This document shows, piece after piece, positions 45,644-55,923 of a stretch of 64,000 nt of DNA (its first letter is position 1; the number at the start of each line of letters is the position of its first letter). Source of the DNA: Ceraceosorus guamensis (Eukaryota; Basidiomycota; Exobasidiomycetes; Ceraceosorales; Ceraceosoraceae); assembly GCF_003144195.1 (NCBI RefSeq), contig NW_020290020.1, positions 186,001 to 250,000 of the forward strand, in the 5' to 3' direction. The notes under the pieces were generated by a model. It worked only from the letters and a program-made list of their open reading frames with translations. It was not told where the DNA came from and did no database searches. Both the position numbers and the translations under genes were made by a program.

Positions 45644-47792
45644 CGTCGAGGACAGGCTGGACGTTGGAGGCGAGTCGATGAGGCGACGACAGAATGAACA
45701 CTTAGGTAGGGATGGAGCAAGTCAAGAGAACATTAGGTGCCGCTGGTTTGCGAGGGCAGGCAGTGCGGAGTCGAATTTTGAGTGGCGGAACGGAGATCGG
45801 CTCAATCACCTCATAGCTGATGAGTGAGACGTCAAGGCTGTCTGTGCTAGCGAACGTCGACTTGAGAAAGCGTGCGAGGGTCGAGCAGCGGGGTAGGTAC
45901 GCAGCAGGCGATAGGCAGGCTGTCCCAAGGTGGACAATTGTGAGATTGATGGTGGAACGAGAGGGCGCTAATACCCAGCGAGGGCAATGGAGAGGCGCGT
46001 AATTTGATGAGCGGCGTGTCTAAGTGCTTGACTGCACCACGGATACTATGGTCGAGCGAACCCGAGACTGCGGGCGCGATCAGAAAGGTGATTATGTTGT
46101 CGAAATGAAGCTCTGCAGAGGTATCGGTAAGCTCATGTCGGTGTCATGTGAATCGAGCAGGTGTGTCGCCAAAGTGCTTGAGTAGGAGGATGTGCGGCAG
46201 CAGGCAGGAAGGAGGGTGCAAGTTTGTGCTAATCTGGACTGTCAAGACACGCGCCTTCTAGCTGCAGCCTAGCGGTAATGATCGGGGCGGGATGGAGCAA
46301 CCTTTAGCGAAAGCGCAGGCGACACGCGATCCTTGACTCTCATCAGCTTTGATACACAGTCCCCGTGTGAGTCAAAAACGCTGGAGCGCTTGGAAAGTCG
46401 GATAGTCGGCTTAGTGGCGACATCACGGGTTGGATGGGATTGGACAAAGTCATGCTGCGCTAAGGCGACATCAGAATTGACGCACGAGACCAGCAGCAGC
46501 AGAGGTGGGAACGGACCTGTACCAGTGTACCGACGCCATTCACAGACTCGTCTTCCCAGCACGCATGCAGCAAAGCAATTCACCCGGGCGCGGGCCACAA
46601 ATCGCAAACAAAATGTACGTGCAAAGCGAGCTGAAGCGATACACATATGGAGAGCGGACGCCTCGCGGACAGCTATATAGACACCCATCCCTCCCTACCT
46701 GTAGAATTAGGCAAGGCCAAGACGCAGCCGAAAGAGTGGCGCCGAGTCGTTAGCGTCGTTCGGTCTTGCCCACCGCGCTAAAATGCTACATAAGTGCCGC
46801 GGGGACGGTGACCACGCGCTCACTATGCACTCGTGATTGACTGAGCTCAGCTGTCATGCAGCAGGCAGATCGAGTGCCGTCGAAGCACAGCTGCAAAGCC
46901 TGTATGTAGCTCAATCGCTTGATCCGGAAGTTCCCATACACAAGTTGCTTTCTATAGAATCGTGATGAGGTGTGGCTGCAACGAAAATGTTAGAGAATTG
47001 GACATAGTGTTCAATAAGATATGTCTCCAAGATGCCTGCAAACGGCCTGTTACGCCACTAATTCTTGGGGCGCGGGAAGTAAGACACATGCTGGAACACA
47101 GCTGACACAGATGCCTTTGCCTTTACATTCAACGCAAAGTGCGGAGCGAGCGTGCGAGACATTTCGTGCGGACAAGATATATATCACTGCACGTCCGATC
47201 AAATTGATTCTCATGAAGAGCAAGAGCGAGCTGCAACGGAGATCAGCAGATTGCATGCTTGCTATTGAGCATCCCGTCGGTATCAGTATATATTATAGCT
47301 TTGCTGCCAATCCGAATAGTCACGGAAATCACCCAGTGAAAGGTATCCCTCACGGTCAGGAGCTGGCAGGGACGCAGACAGTAGATGGTCCTTGCGAGCT
47401 CGATCCAAATATGGATCAGAGAGAAAGTCGCTAGTCTAGCCGTAAGTGTTGGCGTGCTGCGTATAGCGCCGAGCTGGACGTCTGAAGTGCCTTCTCCTGC
47501 TCAATCAGACGCTCCCAAGACTCACCCGTTGCATATAGAGAGGTCTGTCACAGTTGCTGCTAGTCCTGAGTCGTGAGTGCATCACTTTCGAGGCCAAAAG
47601 CAACGGAAGTTGACCCTGCAGCCCTCCTCAATTGACGACTCTGCACCTCGAGCACAATTTTAGCTTAATTGCGCTTGTGATCCCGCGTCGTCGAATCTCC
47701 GCGCGCAGCAGCAGCGGAGGAGCATCGACTAGTCCGGCCGGCCGGCTCGTCAGCGCGGCGACCAAGCTAAATATAAGTCCGTCGCGTTTTCT

Positions 47793-47812
47793 TGCAGCAG
47801 CAGCAGCAGCAG
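47793..47812. repeat. CAG/GCA trinucleotide repeat
   Basis: About six GCA units in intergenic DNA, 30 bp downstream of an AT-rich AAATATAAG element. In frame it would code for Ala, but no gene is supported here. Confidence 0.7.
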
Positions 47813-49846
47813 CATCAACAGCCGCTTTGACAGCGATGAGCGACCGTCACTACTACCTTGTCTCACAGACATCGTCGGCAGAACTGCTCGCTCCGGCCTA
47901 GCTCTCAATCACTGAATGATGCGCATACACACTACTCTCTGTGTGCGTAGTTCAACCAATCTCGAATGCAAAGCCCATTGATCTACATATGGTTGAGACG
48001 AGCACGCTCTCAAGATTTGCGCCAGCTTGAGTTTGCGCTGAGGCTAAGCTTGGGTGATCACAGCTATCTCAGATGATCCAGCTCGGACGGTGATGCAGTC
48101 AATGTCGAACATTCACCTTTGATCGAGGCTGGCAAGCATCACGATGACCCCTTCCCCCTCCCTCTTTACGCACGGCAGCTCATCACCTCAACGTCCTGTA
48201 AGCGTGGAATTTTAAATCCCTGCACCTGCATGACTGCTGCCGGTGCATGAACATGCGCATGAGCGCAGCCGAGAGCTAGCTGTTCGTGCATTCAGATTCG
48301 TGATTCGTGTTTGCAATCTACGCTAAGCAGTTCCCGTGGGAGCTTAAGTGTTGTGTCTCGGCATACACAGCTTTTGAAAGGGGGTCGGTCTGCAACGCAG
48401 CATCATTCATTGATCAAGCTTTTCGATTCTTACGTGCGCTAAGTCGGAGGTCTTGATCTAAGAATGAGTCGAGCCTGAGTCTTGAGTGCTGGTGTGGCGA
48501 GTGAAGGCTTTGAACTCAGACTCCGAGACTGAATGCAGTCGGCAGCCATGCCCCAGCTCACGGTCAAGTCGCTTTGCCAGCTACTCTCTGCAGCGTGCCC
48601 AACCTCGAATGGGGATCTGGGATATCGTAAGCGATGGAACGATCCGAAGTCCGCTGTTCATCTGTACGCACTACCGCGATAGCCACCGCCCGTGATCTCC
48701 AATCTCGGAGCGGACAGACAAATATTAGCGGTGCGGTGTGTGTCCCGAAAAAGCATACAAACTGCAGGCAGAGAGGATACAGCATCTCTGCCACAAACTC
48801 ATCCCCAAGTCGATCGATTTGTGGTGGTTGCTTCCGGCCGGTCCGATACGAGAACTTTGTCGGGCTGCTGCATCTGCGCGGACCCGAAGCTTGGACGAAG
48901 TTCATACTGTAGTCAACAGTGACTGTTGTGACTTGGGTTTTCGCATTTGTGCGATCGCTTGACGTGACACAGAGATCCAGCCCGCTGAATTACTCGCGAA
49001 TAATGCATGGTATACGCCGGTAGAAGAGTCACGAGCGGAAGAGCTCCTCTGCATGTGTCATCAGCTGGCTCAGGGCTCCCTTGCAAAATTGCATTGCGGC
49101 GCTCTTGACGACTGACCACTCCCCATCTGTGGTTCAGCAAGACGGAAACATCGATCCAGTCGCGTCCAAAGTCAGAATCGACATACCTTCCCACGGTCTG
49201 CTTAGCACCAAGAGGGACAAGTCCGGAAGCGGGTGCGGGAGCCCAAGGCCGGTAGCGCACATCTAATCTCAAGTGATTTGTAGTCTCAGGTCTGCCTGCC
49301 TGGCGACCTGGGTGCGCTACAGTACGCAACGAAATCGCGTGATAAGCCAGCAGGGCAAGAAGGTTGTTGCATGCAAGTTCCCCTCAGCTCGAGGGCAAGA
49401 GCCATTTCATGCACTCCTCGCTCGTACCGAGGCTCGACCTTAAGCGAGGGTCTGATCGCTAATCGCTGATTGCTGATGCCCTGTCTGCTCGGTGATATTC
49501 AAGATTCTTTCGCGGCCGTTCATTTGCCAGGTGTTCACCATCACCAACGAGCTAGCTCTAGCAGAGCTGGGATATGATGCCATCATCTCGACCAACTTTG
49601 CGTTCGTGATTCCAAGCCCCCCGCTGCCTCCGCACACACGTCGCACCATTCTTCCTGACACACTTTGATGAGTCCTGAGCGAAGCGAATACGCACGCAAA
49701 GACATGCGTCCCGAAAAGGGCAGAAGGATCAGATGAAATCAAACTGCGCAAAGCGAAGGTTCGCTAGCAGTCGTCACTCTTTCAGTTGCTGTCTCGCGCG
49801 TCGTTGTCCAGACACCGACTCGCCTTCGTTCATCTTTGAGATCAGG

Positions 49847-50066
49847 AACGTCGCGCCCAAGCATTTCGCACTCGAGGCTGTCGCCTTCGTTCACATGTCT
49901 GTTCCGAGAGCCTTGGTCAGCTATCAACTATAGCTCCTCAAATCTTCAATATATGCTCGGCTTCTTTGCCTTTGTTCTTCTTGGAACGTCGCATATCAAG
50001 CCTTTCTGACTCGGCGCCGTCGCCTCCACATATACGTCTGTTCCGAGAAACCCTGATCAGCTACAG
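49847..50066. repeat. Imperfect tandem duplication, about 137-nt period
   Basis: The segment 49847-49928 aligns along its whole length with 49984-50066. Shared landmarks are GGAACGTCGC, a GTCGCCT block, GTCTGTTCCGAGA and GATCAGCTA/GGTCAGCTA. Both copies are diverged, so the duplication is old. Translated in one frame each copy gives LFRE followed by SY/NYS-SN-like sequence, which hints at former coding capacity. Confidence 0.6.
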
Positions 50067-50603
50067 CTGCTCGAATGCATGCGTGGCTTTTTTTGTTTCG
50101 GAGGCACGGACCCCCTCGCGACCGTTGCAAAGGCGCTGGCTGCTTCCCTCAAACGACACAGCAGCTGGGCTCACAACGCTCGAGTCCGTACGATGGCGCC
50201 TGGAGCGACTCAACTCTCGACGAGCTGCTGAAAGTGCGGGCGATGGTCGAGGCCCGTGTCTTGAGCTAGCATTCAGACGGCTAGCTGCGCGGACGGCCTA
50301 CGCTTCTGAAGTCTCAAGGAGTCTCAATTATCGCGTGACCGGCTTGTGTCCCGAGTGAACTCGACGCAGCACCTCGACGCGCATCTCCACCTCTCTGGAC
50401 ATTGTTATCCGCACTCACGTCGCCAAGCAGCTCGCGAGACTTTTCCCCTCCCACTCCGCAATTGTGGGCATCGTGGACCAGCGATGCGTGATGGCATTTG
50501 GTTAAACGGACCCGGCGCATGTATATACAATGATCGTCTTTCTCCATAGACTTCGGTCGGCCGACTACGACGTTCGCAATGCTTTTCTCTGCTGCGTAGC
50601 AAG

Positions 50604-52359
50604 TCAGACCAGACCATCATACAAGCTGCAAAGGCATCGAAGGGTCAGTGAAAGCTCCTTGGAGAGTGAAAGTACCGGCTCGGCTCACCTCAACGCCTGG
50701 ATGATGGTCGGATCGGATTTGGAGCCTTCTTTGAATTCTTCAAATGTCACTGTATAAAGGCAGACCAAGTGAGCAAGCGGGTCGACCTGTCATCCGCTCC
50801 CAGACTTCCAGCAACAACTCACACTGCGCATTCTTGTCTCGGTCCATCATACGGAAGATTTTGTCGACGCGCTGTTGAGCAGTATTTGATGGAGGCGAGC
50901 TTAGTACGGCGAAGCCCGCATCAAGTCGTTCCTCGACTCACTTTCTCCGGCGTGTCCTCATCCTCCGGCAGCTTGACCATCTGACCGGTCATCTTGTAGA
51001 TGCTCCTCACAATAGCTGCGAAGGCGAAGAGGGAGAGAGAGATCAGTCATCGTACAGCGCAACTCAAAGAGCTTTCAGCCTTCCTTTCGAGGAGACCGAG
51101 CGACGCGCAACCGGCTGGAGAGCAAAGGCGCAGGCCCGCAAGGAGGTCGTCGTTCTCTACCAGCCCATGAAGGCTGGCAGCTTGTGCACATGCAGACAAT
51201 CAGTGATGCTGCCCACCTCTACTCACTCAGCATTTCATCGTAGCTGAGGCAGAAGAGGTCGGCACAAAGAACCGTGGAGTCAGCCGCTGCTTCGGATGCC
51301 AGGCAGGATGGCAAAGTCGAGCGCTCACGTGATTGTGCCATCACCATCGATGTCATACAACTGGAAAGCCCACCTCAGCTTCTCGTCCAGCCTGCCCCGA
51401 GAAGTGACAGACAGTGCACAGATGACTTTGGAGCGCCAAGGCAAAGCGAATGAGTGAAGCGGCACCAAGAGCAACGACAAAGGCTGCCAGGCTTGAGCTC
51501 ACACTCTTTAAAGTCGATTGTGCCGTTTCCATTCTCGTCAAAGACGTTGAAGACGAACTCGGCGAATGTCGAGGGGTCACCGAACGCAAAGAATGATCTG
51601 CGCGCGATAGAGGGGCAGAGTGGGTAAGTGAAGAGCGAGCTCTGCCTGAGAAAGATGAGAGCGAGCAAGCGTTTGCCAGGACGTTCGAGCAGTGTTCGGG
51701 TCGAAGCCACCCTTTGCGCAAGGCCCAATGATGCCTGAACATCTGCATCCACCATGTTCACAAAGGCTGTGGCGCAGCATAAGCAGATGTGTGTCATCGC
51801 GTTCCGCCCTATGCCGCGACACTTCCACCTCCATGCGTTGCAGGGAAAATGCGCTGCTTGTGGGCCTCGACTCCAATACGCTGCCACTGAATGAGCGACG
51901 CACTTGTACACTTTGATGAACTCCTGCTTGTCCAGCACGCCAGATGGGCAATCCTTCAAGAAGCCCTTGTACCTATTGACGTTCGAGTGATGAGATCAGG
52001 TCAGATCTGGGCCTAGCTCGTCATGAGTCGATTTAGCATCTGCAAAGGACGCACCATTGCTGGAGCTCTTTGCGGTCGACTGCGGAGGGTAATGGAGCGC
52101 ATAGCGTGAGCTTACAATCCTCGATTAGGAATCACTTCGCCATTTGATCGCCCCGAGCATCCGACCAGCTGTGCGTAGCGTGATCCGGCGCTCGTCTCAC
52201 GCCCAGCGACTTTCATCTCTCCGACAGCAGACCAGCTGCGAGCACACTGGGACCACTCGCGCTCTTCCCGTCTGCCTGCTCATCTTGATACGCACAGTAA
52301 GTGCTCTTTTGCAAGTCGGCCAGTTGTTCCGGGGTGAGCTTGGACTGGTTCTTTCCCAT
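50604..52359 (-). CDS. Frequenin / neuronal calcium sensor NCS-1
   Basis: N-myristoylated calcium sensor that activates the Golgi PI4-kinase Pik1 in fungi. Ten exons: 52359-52296, 52079-52055, 51972-51904, 51597-51503, 51425-51329, 51243-51227 (17 nt), 51015-50942, 50871-50823, 50749-50689, 50625-50604, summing to exactly 190 aa, the usual NCS-1 length. Gly-2 in MGKNQSKL is the myristoylation site. EF-hand 1 is degenerate (C-P-S-G, no calcium ligands), as in all members. EF-2 [14 protein letters not shown]-3 [14 protein letters not shown]-4 is DRDKNAQLTFEE, where the usual Gly at loop position 6 is Ala, so its calcium affinity may be altered. The C-terminus SLYDGLV is the conserved hydrophobic tail. 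Protein conservation fixes all splice sites. Confidence 0.97.
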
Positions 52360-52625
52360 GTTGACAAAGTGCTCAGAGTGAGAGGAGTGGAGGATCTCGT
52401 GATTGAAAATGTGTGAGGGAACGTAATGTCTCAATGGGAACAAAGGGGATGAGATTAACAGAGCCTCGAGTGGGACGGAAGGAGGATGAAAGACAACCGT
52501 CGCACCTTGGACCTATCCAAGGTCATCAAAGTGCGTTCCCGCTCGCCGCAAGTCGACTCGTCTGGACCTCGATGCGTGCTTGCGTGCGCCTCGCGATAAA
52601 CTCAAGACTTGAAACTCACGACTGG

Positions 52626-52632
52626 CTATATA
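52626..52632 (-). promoter_or_regulatory. TATA box, probable NCS-1 promoter
   Basis: TATATAG on the minus strand, about 265 bp upstream of the NCS-1 ATG at 52359. It is the best TATA match on this strand in the gap. Confidence 0.4.
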
Positions 52633-55600
52633 GATGCGAGCCGCACGCGCCTGCGTGGCGCTTGCACCGCCTTCTGCTCGAGATGATGCTGATGATGCGC
52701 ACGCTGCGCGCGATCGCGTGTGCGGCTTGCCGCCGTCGCCGCCACGGCCGCCGCCGCTGCTGGCTGCCTGCATATGCTGTGGAGGTCCTCCTGTCCCGCC
52801 GTGCTCTTGGATCAAATCAAATCTGAATCACATTCCCTATTCGTGATTCACCCTGACTCATGACTACAGATTCAAAATTGACATTCACTTTTGACTTGTT
52901 GATTCAAGACTCTTCTGATTCGTGAGCTGACCGCCGCGCGTGCCTTGTGACACTCACGACTCTATACCCTCGACTCTTAAGTCACCATGAATGCTGTTCC
53001 AGAATACACAGCACCAAGACAACATGTGGCTGCGAGCATGCCGGACTTCGCAGCAACAGCTCATCGGCAGACGCGTATACGCTGCGTACATGCACGCCAA
53101 ACCAACATTCACGAGTAGCAGCTGGGATACAACATCCCTTGACTCACGACTCACCCTGCATCGATCACGATCATCGTCGAGAGCGATGCGCACGCTCGAC
53201 CTTGCTCGATGAGCAAATAGGAGTCAGGAGTCCAATTTGAATCTCATTCAGATTCTTGATCATTATTCAGAAATTGCCCTCAGCTCGCCCCTTTCAGCTT
53301 CAGACAGCAGGCCCTTAGCATTTGATTGTGATTCACGATTCAGGATTCACGGCTGCATGCATGGCCGTAGCGCAGTCAGTACGCGAGAGTCGTTTGGTGC
53401 CTTTGCCGATTTGGGACAGTCGCGAGTCTTGTCTTTGAGCAAGGTCTCAAGCAGCAGCAGGACTCTCTCGAGGCGAGCGTAGACATGCGGTCGCTGCATG
53501 CCAAGAGCTTTCTTTCGTATGCCAGATGCAACGTTATCCTGTCACGCTCACCCAACCGAGGTCTCGCTTAGCTCCCTCGAGCAGCAGTCAGTCAGCACCA
53601 GCAACCTCTGTCTCGCTCTCGCCCCTCGACGACGGCTTGGCACGAGACCCATCCGCAGCAACGTGACTGACGACTCATTACGACTTGACTTGCTCCGAGC
53701 AGCTGAAGGCTGTGCAGACAGCAGGTTCAACCCAATCAATTCGAAGTGTTGCCGAAGGGTGTCACGCACGACTGTCGAGAAGCGAAGAGGCATTCTTGAT
53801 CGGCAAGCCATAATTGTGCCTTATTGATGGCAGCAACCTGGCCTCGCCGGAGAGGCGCTGGTTGCGCTGTGTGGCAGCCGAGCCTGACCGATGCGGAACC
53901 GATGGCTAAGGCTTCGTTCGTCTTTCGCTTGCGAGAAGAAAGGCAGCGGCTTTGCTTCCTATGCGCAACCAGTGAAGCTATACACGCTCATGTGTATACC
54001 GGCGTCGGTGTAGCGACGAGGCAATTTGCAGCCAACTTCACGCTGCCCACCTCGAGGGTCATCACACGCGTGTACCGCTCCGGTCTTGCAAGGTGCTGGA
54101 GTCCATGTCCGACTGCTCAGCTGGGACGCTACTCACCTGAAGGAGCTAATCTCTTACCCACGCTCCTTGATGGCCTGCATGCTGTTATCCCAACTTCGAC
54201 CGAGTTGTGGGTGTCGACTCGCACCCTGTCCTGCGCAAATTGAGAGGAAAGCAGGAGTATCAACAATCATCGAGTCACGCTGGTCGGACCTGTCACGCTC
54301 GCGACCACGGCGGCGGCTGCATCAGAAGGCGTTCGTGGAGCTGATATTCTAGCTTTGCGCCGACGGGCCGACGGAGAGTAGCTATTCGCACCTTCTACCT
54401 GCTCGGCCATGCTGAAGGTTGCACCCGACATTCCACCTTGATCTCGTGCCATCGCCCCCTGGATGGAGCCATGTTGACCGAATTTGGTGCAGATGAGACT
54501 CTCATCCTTACCTCAGCGATACTCGAGCGTTGACCGTTCACCGCTCCGGCCCAGACGCCACCTCACGGGTCTGTCGTTCTCGTCGTATTCAACAAATGAT
54601 GTACTGACCGCTCGATCGTGGTCCGAAGGACGGCCGCTTGAGAGCTCGAGCGTGCGGATGGATGACGCAGTCAAATCCCGCGAAGCGACGTCCTGGCATC
54701 GCGGGCAGACAATTCACGTAATGATTACCCTTATTTGTTAGCGCGGCGCAGCTTGTCCCTTCCTCATGCCTTTAGCTGCAAGAGGAAGAGTCGCACTCGC
54801 GTGTGCTGGCTGGTTGCAGTCCTTCAACCAGCTCGGGCAGTCACGCCGGCTGCGGCTGTTCAGACGCCCAAACGGCGCCATCGATTAGCTTCCAGCATCC
54901 TCTCTGGCTTCGTGGCCACCCAAGACAGACTCGCTGCTCTACCGGCTCTTCGTCGGCAATCCTAAGGCGCTCCCTCGTGAAGGCACTCAATACTCACAAC
55001 TGTCGACTGGGTTGCGAGGGCGCAAAAAAAAAAACCCCGCGGGCGCGCATTTGTGAAAGCAAGACGATATTCCAGTCTGATCGCTCAGAAGGTCGGTCAG
55101 CAAGACGCAGCAAGTGGCAGCGGCTGCTATTCGATTGCATCACTCCAAAGCGCCTGGCAGTGTTTGATGTGCTGGCCGCGCTGTCCGGCAAATCAAGAGC
55201 CCGATGAGCCAGACATCGAGACGTCCTGGTCCTTCAGCGAGACGCGACAGCAGAAGGTCTGACACTCTTCGAGCATCGACCGAGGCTACTAGGCTGGCGC
55301 ATAGCCAGGGACAGTATTACTGCCACCCTATGAAGGCTTGATCGCAAGATTGTAGGCGCTGAGCGTGACTGGCGCCGCCTGCCGCCTTCCCGTCATCTTG
55401 TTAAGCTCAAGTCTCTGGCAAAAGCATAATGATGTAAACGTCCATCATCCGCCGCTCGATCCAGGCAGCGGCCGGGGGGCAGTGGCGCATTTGCAGTAGC
55501 GGCTGGTCGCGCCAAAGAAGCAGAAGCGTAGCCTTCCGATCGACGCCAAAACACCAATCGCTACACTGGCCGCCCGCGCAAGCGCATGGGCATGATTCGG

Positions 55601-55677
55601 GTGGCAAACGTCGCCACTCACCGTGCGTGATGCTGACGTTCACCGCCCACTTGCCAGATCAAATTCCTGGACCAACG

Positions 55678-55683
55678 TATAAA
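55678..55683 (+). promoter_or_regulatory. TATA box of the modular secreted protein gene
   Basis: TATAAA in GC-rich context on the plus strand, about 240 bp before the ATG at 55924. It is a perfect core match and the only one in the 1 kb upstream. Confidence 0.55.
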
Positions 55684-55923
55684 GCGGACGGCCGTGCGCC
55701 TTTTACACATTCGATCCATTTACACACTCGCTGCAGCTTCGCAACCCTGCTCTGACAGTCTCGGGCAGGTCCATTTCCTACGTCGCCAGCTGGTCTGGCA
55801 CGACTTCTTTTCTCTTCGCTTTATCGTTCTACTTCGACATTCAATCGACTCTGCGACCTGTCATTCTGCCTTGAGGCTTTGGGCTTTTGTACCTCTGCAT
55901 CTTGAGCGATCGGAGCGCCCACC

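Larger units (their letters stand above)
45644..50603. other. Long gap (5.0 kb) without a supported gene
   Basis: Open frames here are short and show no known domain. TATA-like sequences at about 46671-46677 (TATATAG), 47173-47180 (ATATATAT) and 47287-47294 have no convincing coding sequence behind them. A CAG/GCA repeat lies at 47793-47812 and a decayed 137-nt tandem duplication at 49847-50066. A 64-codon frame from ATG 50075 to 50269 (ending ELLKVRAMVEARVLS) looks slightly protein-like but is unsupported. Either this is true intergenic DNA or it hides a diverged multi-exon gene or a non-coding RNA. Confidence 0.4.
52360..55923. other. Gap (3.6 kb) without a supported gene; possible gene remains
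   Basis: Left part is the NCS-1 promoter. At 52830-53355 there are many GATTC/ACTCACGACT-type words. From about 53500 to 55260 several stretches on both strands look protein-like but are broken by stops and do not join by plausible splice sites: on the minus strand a stretch near 54700-54520 begins CPRCQDVASRDL and has WRLGRSGERSTLEYR; on the plus strand near 54900-55000 a stretch reads SLLYRLFVGNPKALPREG. This may be a decayed host gene. The right end is the promoter of the modular gene. Confidence 0.35.

Noticed and set aside
48564-48905. Minus-strand ATG ORF of 113 codons
   Set aside because: No family resemblance, no signal peptide, and overlapping plus-strand frames of similar length; consistent with chance in GC-rich DNA.
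53824-54243. Plus-strand ORF of 139 codons
   Set aside because: No domain recognised and flanking sequence has no matching exons. I considered an aldose epimerase match and found no motif.
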